Shown here one piece after another: positions 4,926-8,831 of a stretch of DNA of 8,831 nucleotides (position 1 is its first letter; each line of letters opens with the position of its first letter). A model generated the notes under the pieces. The model searched no databases, was not told where the DNA came from, and saw only the letters and a program-made list of their open reading frames with translations. The stretch spans positions 1-8,831 of the forward strand of contig JASIJN010000284.1 in assembly GCA_030050125.1 (NCBI GenBank), written 5' to 3'. Made by a program: the position numbers and the translations under genes. Source of the DNA: Streptosporangiaceae bacterium. Its GTDB lineage: Bacteria; Actinomycetota; Actinomycetes; Streptosporangiales; Streptosporangiaceae.

Positions 4926-6410
4926 GTGTCCGAGTCCGCCACCAGCACCGCCACCGCGACCAGCAGCGCCAGCAGCACCGCCACCGGCACCGCCGCCGCC
5001 ACCGGCGTGGCCTACCGGTCGGCGCTCGAGGTCATCGCCGCCGCCGAGCCGGACGTTGCCGCGGCGATCGCGGGCGAGCTCGCCGCGCAGCGGCGTCAGC
5101 TGAAGCTGATCGCCTCGGAGAACTATGCCTCGCCCGCGGTGCTGCTGGCCATGGGGAACTGGCTGTCGGACAAGTACGCCGAGGGCACTCCGGGCCACCG
5201 CATGTACGCCGGGTGCGAAATGGTCGACCGGGTCGAGGCCCTGGCCGCCGGCCACGCCACCGCCCTGTTCGGCGCGGACCACGCCTACGTGCAGCCACAC
5301 TCGGGCATCGACGCCAACCTGGTCGCCTACTGGGCCATTCTGGCCCGCCGGGTCGAGCACCCGGTCCTGGACCAGGCGGGCCTGCGGCACGTCAACGACC
5401 TGGGCCCCGGCGCCTGGGAACGGCTGCGCCATGAGCTGCACGGGCAGCGGATGATGGGCATGTCGCTGGACGCGGGCGGGCACCTCACCCACGGGTTCCG
5501 CCCCAACATCTCCGGCAAGCTGTTCGAGCAGGCGAGCTACGGGGTGGACGCGCAGACCGGCCAGCTCGATTACGACGCCATCGCCGCCCAGGCCCGGGAG
5601 TTCCGGCCGCTGGTGCTGCTGGCGGGCTACTCGGCCTACCCCCGGAACCCGAACTTCGCGACCCTGGCCGAGATCGCGGCCGAGGTGGGCGCGACGTTCA
5701 TGGTGGACATGGCGCACTTCGCCGGGCTGGTCGCGGGCAAGGTCCTGACCGGGGACCTCGACCCGGTCCCGCACGCCGACGTGGTCACATCCACCACGCA
5801 CAAGTCGCTGCGCGGGCCGCGGGGCGGCCTGGTGCTGTGCACCGACGAGTACGCGCCCTACGTGGACCGGGGCTGCCCGATGGTGCTCGGCGGCCCGCTC
5901 CCGCACGTCATGGCGGCCAAGGCCGTGGCGCTGGCCGAGGCCAGGCAGGGCTCGTTCGCCGCCTACGCGGCCCGGATCGTCGACAACGCCCGCGCGCTCG
6001 CCGACGGCCTGCTGCGCCGGGGCGTGCGACTGGTCACCGGCGGCACCGACAACCACCTGGTCCTCGTGGACGTTGGCGCGAGCTTCGGCCTGACCGGACG
6101 CCAGGCCGAGGCGGCCTTGCTCGACTCCGGCGTGGTCACCAACCGGAACTCGGTGCCGAAGGACCCCAACGGCGCCTGGTACACCTCGGGCATCCGGCTC
6201 GGCACCCCGGCGCTGACCACCCTCGGCTTCGGGCCCGACGAGCTCGACGAGGTCGCCGATGTGATCGTCGCCACGCTACGGGCCACGACACCGGCCACGG
6301 CGACCTCCCAGGCCAAGTACGTGCTCGACCCCGCGACCGCCGAGGCCGGCCGGCAGCGCTGCGCCGGCCTGCTGGCGCGCCACCCGCTCTATCCCGAGAT
6401 CCAGCTGTAA
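4926..6410 (+). CDS. glyA: Serine hydroxymethyltransferase (glycine hydroxymethyltransferase), long actinobacterial form
   Basis: This PLP enzyme interconverts serine plus tetrahydrofolate with glycine plus 5,10-methylene-tetrahydrofolate in the cytoplasm, feeding one-carbon metabolism. Visible motifs are [10 protein letters not shown] (61-70), [12 protein letters not shown] (85-96), [11 protein letters not shown] (121-131), [14 protein letters not shown] (184-197), the cofactor-binding DMAHFAG (261-267), the active site [13 protein letters not shown] with Lys293 as Schiff-base lysine, and [10 protein letters not shown] (421-430), whose Arg424 binds the substrate carboxylate. At 494 residues it exceeds the usual roughly 420. 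About 45 residues are inserted between HSG and GGHLTHG (about 134-178), and there is an extra C-terminal stretch, as in the longer SHMT seen in actinomycetes. Residues 4-27 are almost only Ala, Ser and Thr, probably a flexible tail. The start is GTG at 4926, with GGGGGG (4914-4919) six bases upstream. All catalytic residues are present. A canonical short paralogue elsewhere in the genome is possible. Confidence 0.95.
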   Translation: MSESATSTATATSSASSTATGTAAATGVAYRSALEVIAAAEPDVAAAIAGELAAQRRQLKLIASENYASPAVLLAMGNWLSDKYAEGTPGHRMYAGCEMVDRVEALAAGHATALFGADHAYVQPHSGIDANLVAYWAILARRVEHPVLDQAGLRHVNDLGPGAWERLRHELHGQRMMGMSLDAGGHLTHGFRPNISGKLFEQASYGVDAQTGQLDYDAIAAQAREFRPLVLLAGYSAYPRNPNFATLAEIAAEVGATFMVDMAHFAGLVAGKVLTGDLDPVPHADVVTSTTHKSLRGPRGGLVLCTDEYAPYVDRGCPMVLGGPLPHVMAAKAVALAEARQGSFAAYAARIVDNARALADGLLRRGVRLVTGGTDNHLVLVDVGASFGLTGRQAEAALLDSGVVTNRNSVPKDPNGAWYTSGIRLGTPALTTLGFGPDELDEVADVIVATLRATTPATATSQAKYVLDPATAEAGRQRCAGLLARHPLYPEIQL

Positions 6411-6487
6411 CGCGGGCGACGCCGGAATTTAACCCAGAAAACCGCTGGCGCGGCGCATCCACGCGGCTCCTATCACCGTCACAGAAT

Positions 6488-6510
6488 CAGCCGCTTCCTT
6501 TCCGCGGCTG
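6488..6510. terminator. Hairpin between SHMT and lipoprotein genes
   Basis: CAGCCGC (6488-6494) and GCGGCTG (6504-6510) form a perfect 7-bp stem around a pyrimidine-only loop (TTCCTTTCC). It lies 77 bases after the SHMT stop and 51 bases before the lipoprotein ATG. It may terminate the SHMT transcript or be a leader structure of the lipoprotein mRNA. No T-tract follows. Confidence 0.4.
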
Positions 6511-6561
6511 GGGAGCACGCCGCGTCGCCGCCTGGCCGTGGCCTGGGATGGGGAGAAAGCC

Positions 6562-7194
6562 ATGCATCACGCTCAGTCACCCGCTGACACCAGCAGCGCA
6601 CCGGCGGGCCTGGCCCGGGGGCGCGCCGCGCTCGGCGCCGTCGTCATCGCCGGGATCGCACTCGCCGCCGTGACTGGCTGCTCGTCCGGCCCGTCCAAGC
6701 CGGCCGCCTCGGGTTCCCCGGCGACCAAGACTCCGGCCACGCCGACCGCCGTGACCCCGACGGCTCCCACCACGTCCGCCACCCCCGTCGCCTCGCCGTC
6801 CGTCACCCCGACGCCCACGTCGGCCCCGACAGAAGAGGTCCCGACCCTCGGCCAGCTGGCCGGCATCTTCGCGCAGAGCGGCGTCGGGTTCGGGCAGGTC
6901 AAGCCGACCGAGATCTACAACGGCGGCGACCCCACGGGCATGGTCACCCACGTCGTCTGGTCGTCGTGGGGCGGGCCGAAGGCCACCGCCACGGGGACCA
7001 GCGACTACGTGGCGCCGAACCAGTCGGTGGCCGCGGGCACCGAGGAGACCGCCACCGTGGTCGCCTTCAACCTGGGCACCTGCGACGGCAAGCTGATGTA
7101 CCAGGCCGTCGAGTGGTACTTCCCGCAGCACGGCCAGACCTTCAACCCCAACCAGTACGAGAACATCTGCACCGGCACCTACGTCGGCCAGTGA
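6562..7194 (+). CDS. Secreted lipoprotein with Pro/Thr-rich linker and small C-terminal domain
   Basis: The 210-residue product begins with a long N-region, then the hydrophobic segment AALGAVVIAGIALAAVTGC, ending in a lipobox (VTGC, Cys40). This predicts signal-peptidase II processing and anchoring to the outer face of the membrane. Residues 41-92 are a low-complexity linker of Pro, Thr, Ser and Ala, typical for spanning the cell wall. The C-terminal domain (about 93-210) has VKPTEIYNGGDPTGMV, HVVWSSWGGPKATATGTSDY and a WYFPQHG segment. Cys174 and Cys203 could form a disulphide. The W-x-x-W-G-G-x-x-A-x-A-x-G pattern recurs in uncharacterised actinobacterial secreted proteins, but I know of no function. 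The start is ATG 6562, with GGGGAG (6550-6555) six bases upstream; an in-frame GTG at 6538 lacks such a site. The gene converges on the DHFR-family gene through a hairpin at 7218-7247. Confidence 0.82.
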   Translation: MHHAQSPADTSSAPAGLARGRAALGAVVIAGIALAAVTGCSSGPSKPAASGSPATKTPATPTAVTPTAPTTSATPVASPSVTPTPTSAPTEEVPTLGQLAGIFAQSGVGFGQVKPTEIYNGGDPTGMVTHVVWSSWGGPKATATGTSDYVAPNQSVAAGTEETATVVAFNLGTCDGKLMYQAVEWYFPQHGQTFNPNQYENICTGTYVGQ

Positions 7195-7217
7195 CGTCCT
7201 GGCCGTCCGGTTCAGCC

Positions 7218-7247
7218 ACGCTGCTTAGCGTTCTGGCTAAACAGCGT
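7218..7247. terminator. Bidirectional hairpin terminator between convergent genes
   Basis: ACGCTGCTTAGC (7218-7229) pairs with GCTAAACAGCGT (7236-7247) around a six-base loop GTTCTG, with 11 of 12 positions complementary. The right arm contains the TAG stop of the minus-strand reductase (complement of 7237-7239). The lipoprotein gene ends 23 bases before the left arm. Position and symmetry fit termination of both transcripts. Confidence 0.6.
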
Positions 7248-7845
7248 ACGAACCGAACGTCGCCCGCCCGGCCGGCCGGAGGGTCAGGATCGTGACGCCG
7301 GCGCCTGTGGTGCGGCTGTCGGCCAGCTGGAGCGCGGCGGTCACCGGGGTGCGGGGGAACAGCTGGCGGCCGGTGCCGAGGATGACAGGGAAGATGAGCA
7401 GACGGTATTCGTCGACCAGGCCGTGTTCGATCAGGGCCTGGGCCAGCGCGCCGCTGCCGTGGACCTGGAGTTCGCGGCCCGGCCGCGCCTTGAGCCGGGA
7501 GACCTCCTCGGCCAGGTCGCCCCTGACGGCCGTCGAGTTGTGCCAGTCGAGCTTGGTCAGAGTGCTGGTCACGACGTACTTGGGCAGCCGGTTGAGCGGG
7601 ACCGCGATCGGATGGTCCGCGTCGGTGACGCCGGGCCAGTAGCCGGCGAATATCTCATAGGTCTTGCGCCCGAGCAGGAACGCCTCGGCGTTGCCGATGA
7701 CCCCGGACATGAACTTGCCGAAGTCGTCGTCGCCGTACGGGACCGACCAGCCGCCGTACTCGAAGCCGGTGCCGTCCTCGTCGGGGGCGCCCGGGCACTG
7801 CATGACGCCGTCCAGCGTCACGAACGTGGTAATGGTGAGCCGCAT
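7237..7845 (-). CDS. Dihydrofolate reductase family protein (RibD C-terminal domain)
   Basis: The 202-residue protein has the RibD-C/DHFR-like fold of NAD(P)H-dependent reductases abundant in actinobacteria. Landmarks are the first strand MRLTITTFVTLDGVMQ (1-16), the acidic GAPDEDGTGFEYGGW segment (19-33), AFLLGRKTYEIFAGYWP (55-71, the cofactor-contact helix of DHFR folds), LPKYVVTSTL (87-96), and ELQVHGSGALAQALIEHGLVDEY (125-147), ending in FPVILGTGRQLF (152-163). It is a stand-alone domain: the deaminase half of true riboflavin enzyme RibD is absent, and key DHFR substrate residues cannot be assigned, so classical dihydrofolate or riboflavin activity should not be assumed. GGGAG (complement of 7852-7856) lies six bases before ATG, supporting this start. 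It is monocistronic, divergent from the cupin gene and convergent with the lipoprotein. Confidence 0.9.
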   Translation of the reverse strand: MRLTITTFVTLDGVMQCPGAPDEDGTGFEYGGWSVPYGDDDFGKFMSGVIGNAEAFLLGRKTYEIFAGYWPGVTDADHPIAVPLNRLPKYVVTSTLTKLDWHNSTAVRGDLAEEVSRLKARPGRELQVHGSGALAQALIEHGLVDEYRLLIFPVILGTGRQLFPRTPVTAALQLADSRTTGAGVTILTLRPAGRATFGSYAV

Positions 7846-7891
7846 GAGGATCTCCCGTGATCGTTGATTCCCGGTGTTGACGTCTTGTCGC

Positions 7892-7908
7892 GCCCGGACT
7901 CACCGGGC
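7892..7908. promoter_or_regulatory. Palindrome GCCCGG-N5-CCGGGC in the reductase/cupin divergent region
   Basis: Six-base arms 7892-7897 and 7903-7908 are perfect inverted repeats around ACTCA, in the 99-base gap between two divergent starts. TTGACG at 7877-7882 could be a plus-strand -35, but no TANNNT lies at the right distance. The site is GC-only in its arms, so chance is a real possibility in this genome. Confidence 0.25.
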
Positions 7909-7944
7909 CCGAATCCTTTCTGGCCGGGCCGGCCCAGGGCCAGC

Positions 7945-8364
7945 ATGACTACATTGATCGCCGTGACTCAGCGTTTTGACACCATGCGGCTGCCCGGGGA
8001 CCGCGATGTCATCGCGCCGGACGGCTCGGACGTCCGGATCCTGCTGCGGCTCGCCGGGGGTTCGATGGCCCACTTCGAGCTGGCCCCGGGCCGGACCTCG
8101 GCGGCGGTCGCGCACCGGGGCGTCGACGAGATCTGGTACGTCGTAGGCGGCCGTGGCCAGATGTGGCGCCGTCAGCACGACCGTGCGGAGATCGTGGACC
8201 TGGAGCCGGGGACCTGCCTGTCCATCCCGGCCGGGACGTGCTTCCAGTTCCGGGCCACGGCCGGGGACCCGCTCGCCGCGGTCGCCGTGACCATGCCGCC
8301 GTGGCCGGGTGAGGACGAGGCGTACCGGGTGCCCGGCGTCTGGGCCGCGGGCGAGCCGGCCTGA
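7945..8364 (+). CDS. Cupin-domain protein with degenerate metal site
   Basis: The 139-residue protein is a single small cupin barrel. Cupin motif 1 is readable as GRTSAAVAHRGVDEIWYVVGG (49-69): His57 and Glu62 are in place, but the first histidine of H-x-H is Val55. Motif 2 is GTCLSIPAGTCFQF (89-102), with P-x-G present but the metal-ligand histidine replaced by Phe100. With half the usual ligands missing, it may bind no metal and act as a sugar/small-molecule-binding or regulatory cupin; enzymatic activity is doubtful. ATG 7945 was chosen for AGGG (7936-7939) five bases upstream. GTG 7963 is an alternative, since TACATT sits seven bases before it in the leaderless pattern. An extension to TTG 7864 would enter the promoter region. 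A PP2C-like gene starts about 15 bases after its stop in the same frame, so the two probably form an operon. Confidence 0.82.
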   Translation: MTTLIAVTQRFDTMRLPGDRDVIAPDGSDVRILLRLAGGSMAHFELAPGRTSAAVAHRGVDEIWYVVGGRGQMWRRQHDRAEIVDLEPGTCLSIPAGTCFQFRATAGDPLAAVAVTMPPWPGEDEAYRVPGVWAAGEPA

Positions 8365-8379
8365 GATCGGACCGCGGAC

Positions 8380-8831
8380 TTGCTGCTCCAGATGGCCACC
8401 GACCCCGGCACGCTGGGCTGGCCGAACGAGGACTACGCGTGCGCCGCCCTGTCCGGCGCGGCCGGGCAGGACGTGGCTGGCGCGGTGGGCGCCGCCGTGC
8501 TGCTGGACGGCTGCACCACCGTTCCGCGCAATCTGGATACCGGGTGCCGGCACGGCGTCGCCTGGTACGCGCGCACGCTCGGCACCGATCTGCTGGCCGC
8601 GATCACCACCGAGCCCGCGCTCCCTCTGGCCGCGGCGCTGGCCCGGGCGATCGCGCAGGTGCGTGACCGGCACGAGCACCACTGCGACCTGTTCAACCCG
8701 GCCACGCCGGCGGCCACGGTGACCGCCGTGCGCGCCGGGCCGCACGGCCTCGGCTACCTGGCGCTGTCCGACTCGAGCGTGGTGGCCGACTACGGCGACG
8801 GCCGGCCTCCGCGGGTGATCACCGACCGGCA
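8380..8831 (+). CDS. PP2C-like protein phosphatase domain protein, 3' end cut by window
   Basis: The frame stays open from the cupin stop to the right edge, giving 150 residues with no stop. The N-terminal part LLQMATDPGTLGWPNEDYAC (2-21) and AVLLDGCTT (39-47) match the first metal-binding strands of PP2C-family Ser/Thr phosphatases (Glu17/Asp18 of NED and Asp43 of LDG). DTGCRHGVAWYARTLG (53-68), DLFNPATPAATVTAVRAG (103-120) and YLALSDSSVVADYGDG (126-141) follow the variant found in actinobacterial 'protein phosphatase 2C domain' proteins. The usual G-D-S reads Ser130-Asp131-Ser132 here. The substrate is unknown; it would be cytoplasmic. The start is uncertain: TTG 8380 keeps the first beta strand that the fold needs, whereas ATG 8392 would remove it; neither has a strong Shine-Dalgarno. 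Proximity suggests co-transcription and perhaps translational coupling with the cupin. Confidence 0.75.
   Translation, partial: MLLQMATDPGTLGWPNEDYACAALSGAAGQDVAGAVGAAVLLDGCTTVPRNLDTGCRHGVAWYARTLGTDLLAAITTEPALPLAAALARAIAQVRDRHEHHCDLFNPATPAATVTAVRAGPHGLGYLALSDSSVVADYGDGRPPRVITDR

Noticed and set aside
3860..5002. Long minus-strand open frame (380 residues) opposite the EamA gene
   Set aside because: It is a low-complexity Gln/Arg/Gly-rich translation, antisense to a clear ten-helix transporter; no ribosome site or homology pattern was seen.
4935..5007. Phase-variable simple-sequence repeat at the SHMT N-terminus
   Set aside because: The units are imperfect and in multiples of three, so slippage would not switch the frame on or off.
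5140..5470. The roughly 45-residue insertion in SHMT as a novel domain fusion
   Set aside because: A longer SHMT with this insertion is known in actinomycetes, and the catalytic motifs on both sides are intact.
4761..6056. Long minus-strand open frame (431 residues) opposite the SHMT gene
   Set aside because: Its translation is a Gly/Arg/Val-rich composition without motifs, and it lies fully antisense to an SHMT with all catalytic motifs. Long antisense frames are expected in GC-rich coding DNA.
1..8831. Mobile element, CRISPR array, tRNA or rRNA, restriction-modification or toxin-antitoxin system
   Set aside because: I found no transposase, integrase or nuclease motifs, no regular spacer-repeat array, no tRNA cloverleaf and no terminal inverted repeats with target duplications. 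All real frames are explained by the listed genes.

Overview
The window reads as chromosomal DNA of a high-GC actinobacterium (Actinomycetota). Third codon positions are almost all G or C. It carries an F420-type PPOX oxidoreductase, a DUF3040 membrane protein, a CGNR zinc-finger regulator and a long-form serine hydroxymethyltransferase, all typical of actinomycetes. Two promoters look like the TANNNT leaderless type common in that phylum. Genus cannot be decided from this sequence. I see no rRNA, tRNA, CRISPR array, insertion sequence, phage gene or replication origin, and no stretch above 300 bases lacks a gene.

Layout. 2-298 (+) is the 3' end of a DUF347-repeat (COG4705-like) membrane protein. 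It converges on a two-gene minus-strand operon: a PEBP/YbhB-like protein (780-1316), then the PPOX oxidoreductase (368-775). An intergenic region of 184 bases with a palindrome separates that operon from an exported PQQ-type beta-propeller protein (1501-2757, +). This converges on a DUF3040 membrane protein (2769-3182, -), with both stop codons inside one hairpin. Next come a CGNR regulator (3262-3858, -) and a divergent EamA-family exporter (3857-4849, +), whose start codons overlap by two bases. A long serine hydroxymethyltransferase (4926-6410, +) and a proline/threonine-rich lipoprotein (6562-7194, +) follow. The lipoprotein converges on a RibD-C/DHFR-family reductase (7237-7845, -), again through a hairpin that contains a stop codon. 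Last are a degenerate cupin (7945-8364, +) and a PP2C-like phosphatase (8380 to the window edge, +).

How the genes work together. This is mostly a run of small, independent housekeeping or accessory units rather than one pathway. The clearest functional pair is the CGNR regulator and the EamA exporter, which look like a regulator and target controlling each other at a shared, fully overlapping divergent promoter. The PEBP and PPOX genes are probably translationally coupled. The cupin and PP2C-like genes probably form a second short operon. No obviously new multi-gene defence or biosynthetic system was found. The most unusual structures are the overlapping leaderless start codons at 3856-3859 and the hairpins at all three convergent gene junctions, two of which contain stop codons.
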